Shown here: positions 27,110-37,319 of the stretch, piece after piece
How the letters are laid out: each line of letters starts with the position of its first letter
How positions within the stretch are numbered: position 1 is the stretch's first letter
Assembly: GCF_016889805.1 (NCBI RefSeq)
Contig: NZ_CP069535.1
Span: 1,054,001 to 1,118,000 of the forward strand
Origin: Rhodanobacter sp. FDAARGOS 1247
GTDB lineage: Bacteria > Pseudomonadota > Gammaproteobacteria > Xanthomonadales > Rhodanobacteraceae
Length of the DNA: 64,000 nt
Direction: 5' to 3'
Notes under the pieces: model-generated
Databases searched by the model: none
Told to the model about the DNA's origin: nothing
What the model saw: only the letters and a program-made list of their open reading frames with translations
Program-made: the position numbers and the translations under genes

Positions 27110-27895
27110 ATGCGATTTTCCGAAGCGATGCAGACCGTCACCCGCCACGGCGACGGCTGGCAGGCCACGGTAAGCGAAGACTGGCTGCAGGGTCGCAGCG
27201 CCTTCGGCGGCCTGCAGGCGGCGCTGGCCCTGCGCGCCATGCGCGAACTGGTGCCCGTCGACATGCCGCTGCGCACCTTGCAGGTGACCTTCATCGCGCC
27301 GGTGCCGGCCGGCACGGTGAGCATCCGCGCACAACGCCTGCGCGCAGGCCGCAGCGCGATCCAGGTCGAGGCCAGCCTGCATGACGGCGAACAGATCCTG
27401 TGCCGCCTGCTCGGCGTGTTCGGCAACGCGCGGCCGTCGGTACTGGATGTCCAGCCCGTGCAATCGCCCGTGGAGAACGCCGCAGCACCGGAGCTGCGCT
27501 ACGCCGAAGGCCGCATGCCGGCCTTCACCCAGCACTTCCGCGCCCGCTGGTTGCGCGGCGACCTGCCATTCAGCGGCGGCCACCAGCGCGAAAACGTGCT
27601 GCAGCTTTCACTGCGCGACGAAGGCCCCGTCGACGAAACCCACATCCTCGCCTTCGCCGACTTCATCCCGCCAATCGCCTTGTCGATGTTCGCCGCCCCC
27701 ACTCCCGGCAGCTCGCTTACCTGGATGCTCGAACTGCTGCGTGACCGCTACGACGACCTCGGCATGGACGACTGGCGCGTGGACGCCGAACTCATCGCTG
27801 CACGGGATGGGTATACCAATCAGAGCGTGATGCTGTGGGGACCGGGTGGCGAACCGGTGGCCTTGAGTCGGCAGAGCATGGTGGTGTTTGCCTGA
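27110..27895 (+). CDS. TesB-like acyl-CoA thioesterase (double hotdog)
   Basis: The 261-residue protein has two hotdog folds. The first includes WLQGRSAFGGLQAALALRAM, PLRTLQVTFIAPVPAG and the paired strands SIRAQRLRAGRSAIQVEASLHDG. The second includes FADFIPPIALSMF, the short central helix PGSSLTWMLELLRD, and a final strand block AARDGYTNQSVMLWGPGGEPVALSRQSMVVF. This fits the TesB/acyl-CoA thioesterase II-like (4HBT_3) group that hydrolyses acyl-CoA to free acid and CoA. It is divergent from an acyl-CoA dehydrogenase gene with about 100 bases between starts, so the pair may share regulation. Confidence 0.85.
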   Translation: MRFSEAMQTVTRHGDGWQATVSEDWLQGRSAFGGLQAALALRAMRELVPVDMPLRTLQVTFIAPVPAGTVSIRAQRLRAGRSAIQVEASLHDGEQILCRLLGVFGNARPSVLDVQPVQSPVENAAAPELRYAEGRMPAFTQHFRARWLRGDLPFSGGHQRENVLQLSLRDEGPVDETHILAFADFIPPIALSMFAAPTPGSSLTWMLELLRDRYDDLGMDDWRVDAELIAARDGYTNQSVMLWGPGGEPVALSRQSMVVFA

Positions 27896-27945
27896 GCGCC
27901 CGGAATACTTCGTGTGTTGGGAGCTTCGACCAGCCTCCCCGCGGC

Positions 27946-28021
27946 GTCATTCCCGCGAAAGCGGGAATCCATGTTGCCGTTGCACAAGATCAGGATGGAT
28001 TCCCGCTTTCGCGGGAATGAC
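27946..28021. repeat. Palindromic dispersed repeat (GTCATTCCCGCGAAAGCGGGAAT type)
   Basis: Two copies of a 26-base palindromic motif lie in inverted orientation: 27946-27971 reads GTCATTCCCGCGAAAGCGGG then AATCCA, and 27996-28021 is its reverse complement. A 24-base spacer separates them. The element can form one long or two short hairpins and is a widespread intergenic repeat type of GC-rich proteobacteria. It lies between convergent genes. Confidence 0.88.
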
Positions 28022-28114
28022 GGCGGGAAAGCGGGGTGCGGGACTGGACTGAATCAAGGGGTGCGGCCAGTCAAACCTCGTCCTTCATGCTGACAATGAG
28101 GCATCTTCCAGGCG

Positions 28115-29130
<1,016 letters not shown>

Positions 29131-29207
29131 CTAGTGTACCGGCCGATACCCACCATGTTGGTGGTCATCGTCGGCGCCCGTATGGGCTCAGCGACGAGAG
29201 GACCGTG

Positions 29208-30485
29208 ATGATCCGGCGTTTCAATCGCGACCGCACCAGGACGTTCAGCCGCTTCATCTGGCAGCGCTTCATCGACGACAAGTGCTTCGAGACGGCCGGT
29301 GCGCTTTCGTACACCACCCTGGTGTCGCTGGTGCCGCTGACGGTGGCGGTGCTGGCGATGTTCTCGGCGTTCCCGGTGTTCCAGCCGGCGCGCGACACGC
29401 TGATCAACTTCGTGTTCAACAATTTCGTGCCGTCCACCGGCGAGGCGGTGCAGGCGACCATGCTGGGGTTTGCCGCGAACGCCAGCAAGCTCACCGGCAT
29501 CAGCATCCTGGTGATGCTGTTCAGTGCGCTGTCGATGATGATCAGCATCGAGGATCGGCTGAACCGGATCTGGCGGGTGCACCAGGCGCGCAGCTGGGGT
29601 TCGCGCCTGCTGCTGTACTGGGCGGCGCTGACGCTGGGGCCGATCCTGGTGGTCGGCGGCATCGCGGCGACGTCCTACGTGACGGCCGCGCCGCTGCTGC
29701 ACAACGCGGTGGACCAGTTCGGCGCGCTGACCCAGGGCCTGCTCAGCGTGCTGCCGTTCCTGGTGACGTTCTTCACCCTGTGGCTGATGTATGCGGTGAT
29801 CCCCAACTGCAAGGTGTCGCGCCGCGACGCGGCGATCGGCGCGCTGCTGGGCGCGGTGCTGTTCGAGATCGCGCGCTGGGGCTTCGGCCAGTTCGTGCAG
29901 CACGCGCAGACCTACCAGCAGATCTACGGCGTGCTGGCGGCGATCCCGATCTTCCTGCTGTGGATCTACCTGTCGTGGGTGATCGTGATTCTGGCCGCGT
30001 CGATCGCCGCGTCCGCTTCGGCGTTCGAGTATCACGCGCCCAAGGAAACCCTGCCCGAGGGCGCGGAGTTCCTCGGCCTGCTGGTGGTGCTGCGGCATTT
30101 CGTGGAGGCGCAGCGGCGCGGCGATTGCGTGGACCCGGCCGACCTGCGGATACGCGAGCCGTATTTGCGCAGCGCGCTGATCTCGGCCTATTTCGACGAC
30201 CTCGACCAGGCCGAACTGATCCAGCGTGGCGAGGCCGGCGGCTGGCTGCTGTGCCGCAGCCTGGACAGCACCGACCTGTTGCGCGTCTATCGCCACACCG
30301 ACTACCGCCTGCCGCTGCAGCCGGTGGAAGAGGCGGCTACGCTGGGCATCGAACTGCCACCCGAACTGCTCGCCATGCTGGCCGACCTGGCGGCCGAGCT
30401 GAAGACGAAACTGGGCGCCCGGCTCGACGAAATCTATCCCCCGGTCGCCACGGTGGCGACCGACACCGAGGAACTCCCCGCATGA
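29208..30485 (+). CDS. YihY/BrkB family inner-membrane protein
   Basis: The 425-residue protein has six membrane helices in its first 280 residues and a C-terminal cytoplasmic region of about 140 residues. Family marks are FETAGALSYTTLVSLVPLTVAVLAMFSAFPVF, NFVPSTGEAVQ, LMYAVIPNCKVSRRDAAIGALLGAVLFEIARWGFGQFV and YGVLAAIPIFLLWIYLSWVIVILAA. The tail includes LVVLRHFVEAQRRGDCVDPADLR, as in the longer proteobacterial versions. The ATG at 29208 with GAGAGGA upstream is preferred to the GTG at 29205. Despite the old name RNase BN, this family has no proven nuclease activity. It overlaps the thioredoxin-like gene by ATGA. Confidence 0.93.
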   Translation: MIRRFNRDRTRTFSRFIWQRFIDDKCFETAGALSYTTLVSLVPLTVAVLAMFSAFPVFQPARDTLINFVFNNFVPSTGEAVQATMLGFAANASKLTGISILVMLFSALSMMISIEDRLNRIWRVHQARSWGSRLLLYWAALTLGPILVVGGIAATSYVTAAPLLHNAVDQFGALTQGLLSVLPFLVTFFTLWLMYAVIPNCKVSRRDAAIGALLGAVLFEIARWGFGQFVQHAQTYQQIYGVLAAIPIFLLWIYLSWVIVILAASIAASASAFEYHAPKETLPEGAEFLGLLVVLRHFVEAQRRGDCVDPADLRIREPYLRSALISAYFDDLDQAELIQRGEAGGWLLCRSLDSTDLLRVYRHTDYRLPLQPVEEAATLGIELPPELLAMLADLAAELKTKLGARLDEIYPPVATVATDTEELPA

Positions 30486-30967
30486 CCCTGCTGCATTCCA
30501 CGTCGTTCCGCTCCGTCGTGTTCGGCCTGGCGCTCGCCTTCGGCCTCGCCGCGCAGGCGGCCATGCCGGAGCGCCCCTCGCTGCACGTCACCACGCTGGA
30601 CGGCAAGACCTTCGACCTGTCCGCGCAGCGCGGCAAGTGGGTGATCGTGAATTACTGGGCGACCTGGTGCGTGCCGTGCATCAAGGAGATGCCGGACATC
30701 TCGCGATTCGTGGCCAGCCACAAGAACGTCGCCGCGATCGGCCTGGCCTACGACGACAGCGAGCCGGCGGACATCAAGGCCTTCATCGCCAAGCATCCCG
30801 TGGTGTACCCGATCGCCCAGGTCACGCTGGACAAACCGCTGAAGGACTTCGACGAACCGCGCGGCTTGCCGACGACGTACCTGATCAGTCCGGACGGCAA
30901 GGTGGCCAAACACATCGTGGGGCCGGTGACCGAAGCGTCGCTGGCCGCGCTGATCGGCCAGCCGTGA
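30482..30967 (+). CDS. TlpA-like thioredoxin-fold protein, exported
   Basis: The 161-residue protein has an N-terminal signal sequence (ending near AAQA, residue 27), then a thioredoxin fold with the redox pair Cys63-x-x-Cys66 in YWATWCVPCIKEM and the cis-proline in PRGLPTTYLISPDG. This is the TlpA/ResA pattern of periplasmic thiol-disulfide reductants used in cytochrome maturation or repair of oxidised cysteines. The ATG overlaps the yihY-like stop codon (ATGA), and an acylphosphatase gene follows after 13 bases, so three genes share a transcript. The partner protein is unknown. Confidence 0.9.
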   Translation: MTLLHSTSFRSVVFGLALAFGLAAQAAMPERPSLHVTTLDGKTFDLSAQRGKWVIVNYWATWCVPCIKEMPDISRFVASHKNVAAIGLAYDDSEPADIKAFIAKHPVVYPIAQVTLDKPLKDFDEPRGLPTTYLISPDGKVAKHIVGPVTEASLAALIGQP

Positions 30968-30980
30968 TGGATGCATCGTG

Positions 30981-31250
30981 ATGCCGACGGCGCGCTTCAT
31001 CGTCAGCGGACGGGTACAGGGCGTGTTCTTCCGCGCCAGCACCCGCGAGCAGGCGGTGGCGCTCGGCGTCGCCGGCCATGCAACGAATCGCGGCGATGGC
31101 CGCGTCGAGGTGCTCGCCAGCGGCCCGGCCGATGCGCTGGACGCGCTGGAGCGCTGGCTGTGGCAGGGGCCGCCGGCGGCGCGGGTCGATGCGGTCGTCC
31201 GCGAGGAGCTGCCGGAGCAGGAGTTGCAAGGCTTTCGCACGGGCGGGTGA
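30981..31250 (+). CDS. acyP: Acylphosphatase
   Basis: The 89-residue enzyme hydrolyses acyl phosphates such as acetyl phosphate. The catalytic arginine is Arg18 in GRVQGVFFRAS and the asparagine is Asn36 in GHATNRGDGRVEV, both in their usual context. Length is typical. The ATG at 30981 follows an adjacent GTG (30978), which is a possible start; neither has a strong ribosome binding site, so translation may be coupled to the upstream gene. Confidence 0.95.
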   Translation: MPTARFIVSGRVQGVFFRASTREQAVALGVAGHATNRGDGRVEVLASGPADALDALERWLWQGPPAARVDAVVREELPEQELQGFRTGG

Positions 31251-31264
31251 ATCGGCCACACACC

Positions 31265-31315
31265 GTGGCAACTCCGTTCGTCCCGAGCGCAGCGCAGTGA
31301 AGTCGAAGGACCCTG
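31265..31315. repeat. Short dispersed repeat between acyP and ppk2
   Basis: The spacer between these convergent genes holds GTCCCGAGCGCAGCGCAGTG followed by AAGTCGAAGGACC, a sequence type common as a dispersed intergenic repeat in this bacterial group. No gene is seen. Confidence 0.4.
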
Positions 31316-31337
31316 CGCGATCGTGTTCGGGGCAGCT

Positions 31338-32117
31338 CTAGTCCGCCGATTCCTGGAACGTGTCAGGCACCCACAGCGCCATGTCGGTGACATGTTCGCC
31401 TCGCGGCTTGCCCTTCAGCTTGGGCAACTTCACCTTGGGCACCGCTTCCTCATGCAGCGGCACCTGCTGCAGCAGGTGGCGGATCAGGTTGATGCGGCCG
31501 CGTTTCTGGTTGTTGAAATCGACCACGAACCACGGTGCGTGGTCGGCGTGCGTGCGTTCGATCATCACGTCGCGCAGCTTGCCCATCTCGGCGTATTTCT
31601 GGCGTGCGGCCAGATCCACCGGCGACAGCTTCCAGCGCTTCAGCGGATCGTCGGCGCGTTCGGCGAAACGCTGCTCCTGTTCGGCCTGGTCCACCGCCAG
31701 CCAGTATTTGACGAGGATGATGCCGTCGTCGGCGAGCAGCCTCTCGAAGGCCGGCACGGCATCGAGGAAGGCCTCGTACTGGGCGACCGTGCAGAAACCC
31801 ATCGCCGGTTCCACCACGGCGCGGTTGTACCAGCTGCGATCGAACAGCACGAATTCGCCGGCGCTCGGCAGGTGGGCGACGTAGCGCTGGAAATACCACT
31901 GGGTAGCTTCTTCCTCGCTGGGTTTGCCGAGTGCGGCGATGCGATAGCCGCGGGTGTCCAGGCTTTCGGTGATCGCCTTGATGGTGCCGCCCTTGCCGGC
32001 CGCATCGCGGCCTTCGAAGATCACCAGCAGGCGCTTGCCGCTGCTGCGCAGCCCATGCTGCAACCGCACCAGTTCGAGCTGCAGTTCCCCGATCGCCTTG
32101 CGGTAGCGCTTGCCCAT
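31338..32117 (-). CDS. ppk2: Polyphosphate kinase 2
   Basis: The 259-residue enzyme transfers phosphate between polyphosphate and nucleoside diphosphates, favouring nucleotide synthesis from polyphosphate. The P-loop is EGRDAAGKGGT (residues 35-45), the Walker B/lid motif is LFDRSWYNRAVVE (from 91), and GFCTVAQYEAFL and VKYWLAVDQAEQEQRFAERADDPLKRWKLSP are family signatures. A single PPK2 domain of this length fits class I (ADP/GDP phosphorylating). The ATG at 32117 has GCGAGG five bases upstream and gives the usual MGKRYRK start; an ATG at 32138 is an alternative. The longer frame to 32360 runs into a repeat cluster. Confidence 0.94.
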   Translation of the reverse strand: MGKRYRKAIGELQLELVRLQHGLRSSGKRLLVIFEGRDAAGKGGTIKAITESLDTRGYRIAALGKPSEEEATQWYFQRYVAHLPSAGEFVLFDRSWYNRAVVEPAMGFCTVAQYEAFLDAVPAFERLLADDGIILVKYWLAVDQAEQEQRFAERADDPLKRWKLSPVDLAARQKYAEMGKLRDVMIERTHADHAPWFVVDFNNQKRGRINLIRHLLQQVPLHEEAVPKVKLPKLKGKPRGEHVTDMALWVPDTFQESAD

Positions 32118-32177
32118 GATCGCCTCGCCGGATGCCATGTCGCGTGCAGGGTAACCCGCCGCGGCGTGAGGGTGAGG

Positions 32178-32374
32178 TTCAGGAGCGACCCCACCCCGAC
32201 CCTCCCCTGCAAGCAGGGGAGGGAGCAGGGCGACTTTCGTTGCCCACTGGTTCGCAGATGGCTTCTGCTCCTCCCCCTGCCAGCAGGGGGAGGTTGGGAG
32301 GGGGTGAGCTTTTGACCTTGGCTCGGCGAAGAGCGACCCCACCCCAACCCTCCCCTGCAAGTAGGGGAGGGGGC
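32178..32374. repeat. Second GC-rich palindromic (REP-like) repeat cluster
   Basis: The palindromes CCCTCCCCTGC/GCAGGGGAGGG (about 32199-32222), CCTCCCCCTGC/GCAGGGGGAGG (about 32271-32293) and CCCTCCCCTGC/GTAGGGGAGGG (about 32348-32371) alternate with GGAGCGACCCCACCCC and GGGAGGGGGTGAGC arms. The layout matches the cluster at 11105-11284 with one more half-unit. It separates ppk2 from prfA and is noncoding. Confidence 0.85.
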
Positions 32375-32402
32375 GAGTGTTGTGCCACGGGAAGTGCGGC
32401 TT

Positions 32403-33482
32403 TCAGCTGCCGCCAAGCGCCTGCAGCTGGTCGGCCTGGTGTTCGCGGGTCAGCGTGTCGATCAGTTCGGCCAGGTCGCCCTGCATGATCTCGGCGAGGC
32501 TGTACAGGTTCAGGCCGATGCGGTGGTCGGTGACCAGGTTGTCCTTGTAGCGGTAGGTGCGGATGCGCTGGCTGCGGTCGCCGGTGCCGACTTGCAGGCG
32601 GCGCGACTCGGCCTGTTCGGCGGTCTGCTTGCTGCGTTCGGCGTCGAGCAGGCGCGCCTTCAGCAGGCTCATCGCGCGGGCGCGGTTCTTGTGCTGGCTG
32701 CGCTCTTCCTGGCATTCGACCACGGTGCCGGTGGGCAGGTGGGTGATGCGGATCGCCGAGTCGGTCTTGTTGACGTGCTGGCCGCCGGCGCCGGAGGCCC
32801 GGAAGGTGTCGGTCTTGAGGTCGGCGGGGTTGATCGTGATGTCGTCGATCTCGTCCAGTTCGGGCAGCACGGCCACGGTGGCGGTCGAGGTGTGCACGCG
32901 GCCCTGCGATTCGGTGACCGGCACGCGCTTGACGCAGTGGGTGCCGGATTCGAACTTCAGCCGAGAATACGCGCCGCTGCCTTCGACGCGGGCCACGACT
33001 TCGCGGTAGCCGCCGTGTTCGCCGGCGTGCTCGCTGAGGATCTCGACGTGCCAGCGACGGCTTTCGGCGTAGCGCAGGTACATGCGCAACAGGTCGCCGG
33101 CGAAGATCGCCGCCTCGTCGCCGCCGCTGCCGGCGCGTATCTCCAGGTAGAGGTTCGCTTGGTCGCGCGGGTCCTTCGGCAACAGCAGCAACTGCAGTTC
33201 ACCGTCCAGATCCTGCAGCCGCTGTTCCAGCCGCCGCACGTCGTCGACGGCCATCTCGCGCAGTTCGGGGTCGTCCAGCATGGCGCGCGTTTCGGCCAGT
33301 TCGCGCTCGGTCTGGCCGTGTTCGCGCAGCGACGCGGCGACCGGTTCGAGCTGGGCGTATTCCTGGGAAAGTTCGCGGAAACGGCTGTTGTCGGCGTGGA
33401 CGTCCGGCTGCGACAGCAGCAGGCCGACTTCATGATGACGCTCGGACAGCGCCTCGAGCTTGCGGCGGATCGATGGGGTCAT
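32403..33482 (-). CDS. prfA: Peptide chain release factor 1
   Basis: The 359-residue RF1 ends translation at UAA and UAG. The stop-codon-reading tripeptide is PVT (residues 188-190) in [15 protein letters not shown], and the peptidyl-hydrolysis motif GGQ is at 233-235 in [17 protein letters not shown]. The N-terminal helical domain and C-terminal [18 protein letters not shown] are present. The ATG at 33482 is the family start; an in-frame extension to 33533 is unlikely. It follows hemA after 85 bases, the usual hemA-prfA order. Confidence 0.97.
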   Translation of the reverse strand: MTPSIRRKLEALSERHHEVGLLLSQPDVHADNSRFRELSQEYAQLEPVAASLREHGQTERELAETRAMLDDPELREMAVDDVRRLEQRLQDLDGELQLLLLPKDPRDQANLYLEIRAGSGGDEAAIFAGDLLRMYLRYAESRRWHVEILSEHAGEHGGYREVVARVEGSGAYSRLKFESGTHCVKRVPVTESQGRVHTSTATVAVLPELDEIDDITINPADLKTDTFRASGAGGQHVNKTDSAIRITHLPTGTVVECQEERSQHKNRARAMSLLKARLLDAERSKQTAEQAESRRLQVGTGDRSQRIRTYRYKDNLVTDHRIGLNLYSLAEIMQGDLAELIDTLTREHQADQLQALGGS

Positions 33483-33567
33483 GGCAGGCCGGGAACGAGT
33501 GGTGCGGGTGAGGGCGAGGCCGCTGTACGGCAAGGAACTTCCGGTGCGCGGCAGCCAGCCGCCCTAG

Positions 33568-34851
33568 CTATTCGCCCCGGGTGGCGCGCCCGTCATCGTC
33601 TTCGTCCAGGCCGTACAGCCGCCCCGCCGCGTGCAGCAGGTCGAGGTCGCCGTTCAGCGCGGCCTCGCGCAGGCGGGCGCTGGGGTGGTGCAGCAATTTG
33701 TTGGTCAGCGTGTTGGCGAGGAAGGCCAGCGCCTCGTCCGGCGACTTGCCGTGGGCCAGCATGCCGCGGGCCTTCAGCAGCACTTCGTCGCGATAAACCT
33801 CGGCGTGCTGGCGCATGTCCAGCGCGGGGTTGCGCACGGTGAGCGCGCGGCGCCAGGCCATGTAGCGGTCGACCTGCAGGTCGATGATCGCTTCGGCGTC
33901 GTGGGCGGCGGCGGCGCGCGAGCGGATGTTTTCGTCGATCACCTGGCGCAGGTCGTCGATGCCGTAAAGGTAGACGTCGGGCAGTTCGCCCACGTCGGCC
34001 TCGATGTCGCGCGGCACCGCGATGTCGACCATGAACATCGGCCGGCGTTTGCGCGCGAGCATGGCCTGCTCGACCATCGCGCGGGTCACGATCGGCTGCC
34101 GCGCGGCGGTGGAGGAAATCACGATGTCGGCTTCGGCCAGGTGCTGCGGCAGGTCGGCCAGGGCGATCGCGTAGCCGCCGTAACGGCCGGCCAGCTCTTG
34201 AGCGGTTTCCGGCGTGCGGTTGGCCACGATGATCCGGCGTGCCTGCTTTTCGGCCAGGTGCCGCGCGGCCAGCTCGATGGTGTCGCCGGCGCCGATCAGC
34301 AGCACGCAGGCCTGCTTCAGGTCGGTGAAGACCTGCTCGGCCAGGCGCACCGCGGTGAACGCCACCGATACCGTGTGCGCGCCGATGCGGGTGTCGGTGC
34401 GCACGCGCTTGGCCACGGCGAAGGTGTGCTGCAGCAGCCGGTCCATCGGCGCCTTCAGCGATTGCGCGCCGCGCGCCAGCTGGTAGGCGTCCTTTACCTG
34501 GCCCAGGATCTGCGGTTCGCCCAGCACCATCGAGTCCAGCCCGGTGGCGACGCGGAACATGTGCCGCACGGCGTCGTCCTCGTCGTGCCGGTACAGGAAC
34601 TCATCGAGCTTGCCGGGGGTCAGATGATGATGACGATTGAGCCATGCCCGCGGGATGTCCTCGGCGCCGGCGGCGGTGCCGACGTACAGCTCGGTGCGGT
34701 TGCAGGTGGACAGGATCATCGCCTCTTCCACGCCCGGCTCGCTGACCAGCGCGCGCAGGGCGTCACCGGCGGCGTCCGCGTCGAACGCCACCTGCTCGCG
34801 CAGGCTGACCGGCGCGGTGAGGTGATTGAGCCCGAGGGCGATCAGCGGCAT
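33568..34851 (-). CDS. hemA: Glutamyl-tRNA reductase
   Basis: The 427-residue enzyme reduces glutamyl-tRNA-Glu to glutamate-1-semialdehyde, the first step of tetrapyrrole synthesis by the C5 pathway. The catalytic cysteine is Cys50 in MILSTCNRTELY, and the N-terminal GLNHLTAPVSLREQ is diagnostic. The NADPH domain begins with VLLIGAGDTIELAARHL and includes IIVANRTPETAQELA. The dimerisation domain is at the C-terminus. It is divergent from the TPR lipoprotein gene and upstream of prfA. Length is at the family norm. Confidence 0.97.
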   Translation of the reverse strand: MPLIALGLNHLTAPVSLREQVAFDADAAGDALRALVSEPGVEEAMILSTCNRTELYVGTAAGAEDIPRAWLNRHHHLTPGKLDEFLYRHDEDDAVRHMFRVATGLDSMVLGEPQILGQVKDAYQLARGAQSLKAPMDRLLQHTFAVAKRVRTDTRIGAHTVSVAFTAVRLAEQVFTDLKQACVLLIGAGDTIELAARHLAEKQARRIIVANRTPETAQELAGRYGGYAIALADLPQHLAEADIVISSTAARQPIVTRAMVEQAMLARKRRPMFMVDIAVPRDIEADVGELPDVYLYGIDDLRQVIDENIRSRAAAAHDAEAIIDLQVDRYMAWRRALTVRNPALDMRQHAEVYRDEVLLKARGMLAHGKSPDEALAFLANTLTNKLLHHPSARLREAALNGDLDLLHAAGRLYGLDEDDDGRATRGE

Positions 34852-34944
34852 GGTGGTCGGAACATCTCGGCGGCGGCGATCCGGCGGCGTAGGCTAAGCT
34901 TGGCGCAACGCCGCAAAGTGGTGACCGGCACGGTCAAGGCAGGC

Positions 34945-36702
34945 ATGTGGATGGAGAGTAGTGTGCGGAGCGGGCCCGGCAAGTTCAAGCAAGTGCGGCA
35001 TTTTACGGCAGTGGCGACCATGGCGCTCGGACTGGCCGCCTGCGCCGGTGCGCCGCTGCATTCGAGCGTGAAGGCCGCCGCCCCGGCGCAACCGCTGGCG
35101 CAGCTGGTGGTGGCCACGCCGGATGCCGACCACGACGTGTTGGCCCAGCTGCTGGCTGGCGAGATGGCGCTGACCCGCACCGACCTCAAGGCTGCCGCCG
35201 GTCATTACGACAAGGCGATGGCCCTGAGCAATGATCCGAAGGTGGCGGAGCGTGCGGCGGGCCTGGCCATCGCGGTGCACGACGACGACGCGGCCCGGCG
35301 CGCATTGGCGCGCTGGCAGGCGCTGGGCGCCAAGCCCGCCGCGATCGCCCAAGCGCGGGCGCAACTGGCGCTGGATGTCGGCGACACCGCCGAGGCGCGG
35401 CGCCAGCTGGAAATCCTGGTCGGCAGCGGTGACAAGGACGCTTGGCGCCAGTTCGGCCGGGTACTGGTGGGTGCGCGCGACCAGGCCCAGGCGGCTCGGC
35501 TGCTGGAGGCCCTGGCCACGCCGCAACGACTCCCGGCCGATGCCCAGGCCTGGCTGGCGATGAGCGAACTGGGCGACCACCTGGGTCGTCACGCCTACGC
35601 CGCGCAGATCGCCACGGCGGCGATGCAGCGTTTCCGGACGGCCGAGACCTATACCTGGGCGGCTCAGATGAAGTTCAAGGACGGCGACCGCGCCGGTGCC
35701 GCCGCCCTGCTGCAGAAGGCCCTGGCGAAGGAGCCGGAGAACACCCGGCTGCGCCTTGCCTACGCGGGCATGCTGGGCCAGGCGGGTGACTACGCCGCTG
35801 CCAGCAAGCTGCTGGCGCAGGGTCCGCAGAACGCGGACACCTACGCGATGCGGGCGGGACTGGCCGCGCATCTGCACGACGACAAGGCGCTGGCGGCGCT
35901 CTATCGGCAATTGCAGAACGCGCCGACCGACGTGCGCGAACACAGCGCCTACCTGCTGGGCCAGCTGGCCGAAATGCAGAACAAGCCGGCCGAGGCACTG
36001 GCCTGGTACGACCAGGTGGGCGACGACGACGCTCACGCGTTCGACGCCGACCTGCGCAGCGCGATCATCCTGCACGGGCAGGGCAAGCGCAGCGATGCGC
36101 ACGCGCTGCTGGAGCAGTTGCAGCTGGCCTATCTCGACCAGCCCGACCAACTGCGCCAGGCCTGGCAGGCCGACGCCGAGCTGTACCTGACCGAGCAGAA
36201 CTATGCGAAGGCGGAGGCGGCGTTCAGTCGCGCACTGCAGGTGGTACCGGATGATCCGGGCCTGTTGTACGGCCGCGGCCTGGCCTATGCCGAGGGCGGG
36301 CAGGTGGATCAGGCGGTGCAGGATTTCGAGCGCCTACTGAAACTCAAGCCCGGCGACGTCGATGCCAGCAACGCGCTGGGCTACACCCTGGCCGATGCCA
36401 ATCGCGACCTGCCCGAAGCCACCCGGCTGATCAGCGCCGCCCGTGCGGCCAAGCCCGATGATCCGGCGATCGCCGATTCCTGGGGCTGGCTGCAGTACCG
36501 CCTCGGTCATCTCGACCAGGCGGCGCAGACGCTACGTGGCGCCTGGCTGGCCCGCAAGGACGCCGACGTCGGCGTGCACCTGGGCGAGGTGCTGTGGCAG
36601 CAAGGCCACAGGCAGGATGCGCAGCGGGTCTTCGACGAGGTGCGCAAGCTCGATCCGCACAACGACAACCTGCAGCAGGCGCTGAAGCGGCTGCATCCAT
36701 GA
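34945..36702 (+). CDS. TPR-repeat lipoprotein
   Basis: The 585-residue protein begins with a signal sequence ending in the lipobox LAAC (Cys33), so it should be a lipid-anchored outer- or inner-membrane protein facing the periplasm. The rest is helical repeats of about 34 residues, for example TDLKAAAGHYDKAMALSNDPKVAERAAG and ADAELYLTEQNYAKAEAAFSRALQVVPDDPGLLYGRGLAYAEGG, typical of TPRs. It overlaps lolB by ATGA, so both are co-translated. This TPR-lolB pairing upstream of ispE is common in Xanthomonadales. Its partner is unknown; an assembly or scaffold role in the envelope is inference. The ATG at 34945 with AAGGCAGG upstream is the likely start. Confidence 0.88.
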   Translation: MWMESSVRSGPGKFKQVRHFTAVATMALGLAACAGAPLHSSVKAAAPAQPLAQLVVATPDADHDVLAQLLAGEMALTRTDLKAAAGHYDKAMALSNDPKVAERAAGLAIAVHDDDAARRALARWQALGAKPAAIAQARAQLALDVGDTAEARRQLEILVGSGDKDAWRQFGRVLVGARDQAQAARLLEALATPQRLPADAQAWLAMSELGDHLGRHAYAAQIATAAMQRFRTAETYTWAAQMKFKDGDRAGAAALLQKALAKEPENTRLRLAYAGMLGQAGDYAAASKLLAQGPQNADTYAMRAGLAAHLHDDKALAALYRQLQNAPTDVREHSAYLLGQLAEMQNKPAEALAWYDQVGDDDAHAFDADLRSAIILHGQGKRSDAHALLEQLQLAYLDQPDQLRQAWQADAELYLTEQNYAKAEAAFSRALQVVPDDPGLLYGRGLAYAEGGQVDQAVQDFERLLKLKPGDVDASNALGYTLADANRDLPEATRLISAARAAKPDDPAIADSWGWLQYRLGHLDQAAQTLRGAWLARKDADVGVHLGEVLWQQGHRQDAQRVFDEVRKLDPHNDNLQQALKRLHP

Positions 36703-37307
36703 GGCGCTGGCAGGCTCTTTTCGCCATCGTGGCCCTGCTGTCGCTGGCCGCCTGCGTACCGCAGGCCGTGCGGGTGAAGGGTGACGCAAGCCTGTTGAAC
36801 GCGCAGCTGGCGCGCGAACAGGCGCTGGCGCATGCCGACCACTGGTCGCTGCAGGGAAGGCTGGGCATTTCCAATGGCAAGGACGGCGGCAGCGGCAGCT
36901 TCAGCTGGCGCCAGGATGGCGAGCGCTACGAATTCACCTTGCGCGGACCGGCGATCAGCGGGATGAATTTCCGCCTCAGCGGTGGTCCCGACGGCGCCGT
37001 GCTGGAAGGACTGGAGCATGGTCCGCTACAGGGGCCGGATGCCGAGGCGCTGATGCGCAAGGCGCTGGGCTGGGAGGTGCCGCTGCGCGACTTGCGCGCC
37101 TGGGTGCTGGGCGTGCGCGCGGACAGTGGCCCGGCCGAGCTGAGCTTCGGCGAGAACCACCTGCCTTCGCTGCTGCAGCAGGATGGATGGACGGTCGACT
37201 ATCGCGCCTGGGACGAGACCCGCCAGCCGCCGTTGCCGACCCGGGTGTTCGCCGCCCGGCCGCCGTACAAGGTGAAGCTGTCGATCGAGTCCTGGCAGTT
37301 TCAGTAA
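36699..37307 (+). CDS. lolB: Outer-membrane lipoprotein LolB
   Basis: The 202-residue lipoprotein (lipobox LAAC, Cys19) receives lipoproteins from the periplasmic carrier LolA and inserts them in the outer membrane. Family segments seen are HWSLQGRLGISNGKDGGSGSFSWRQDGERYEFTLRGP, LRGPAISGMNFRLSGG and WVLGVRADSGPAELSF, where the hydrophobic pocket strands lie. The ATG overlaps the stop of the TPR lipoprotein gene (ATGA). LolB is normally followed by ispE, as here, but with a palindrome and an acetyltransferase domain inserted. Confidence 0.93.
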   Translation: MRRWQALFAIVALLSLAACVPQAVRVKGDASLLNAQLAREQALAHADHWSLQGRLGISNGKDGGSGSFSWRQDGERYEFTLRGPAISGMNFRLSGGPDGAVLEGLEHGPLQGPDAEALMRKALGWEVPLRDLRAWVLGVRADSGPAELSFGENHLPSLLQQDGWTVDYRAWDETRQPPLPTRVFAARPPYKVKLSIESWQFQ

Positions 37308-37319
37308 CTTCGCCCGGCT

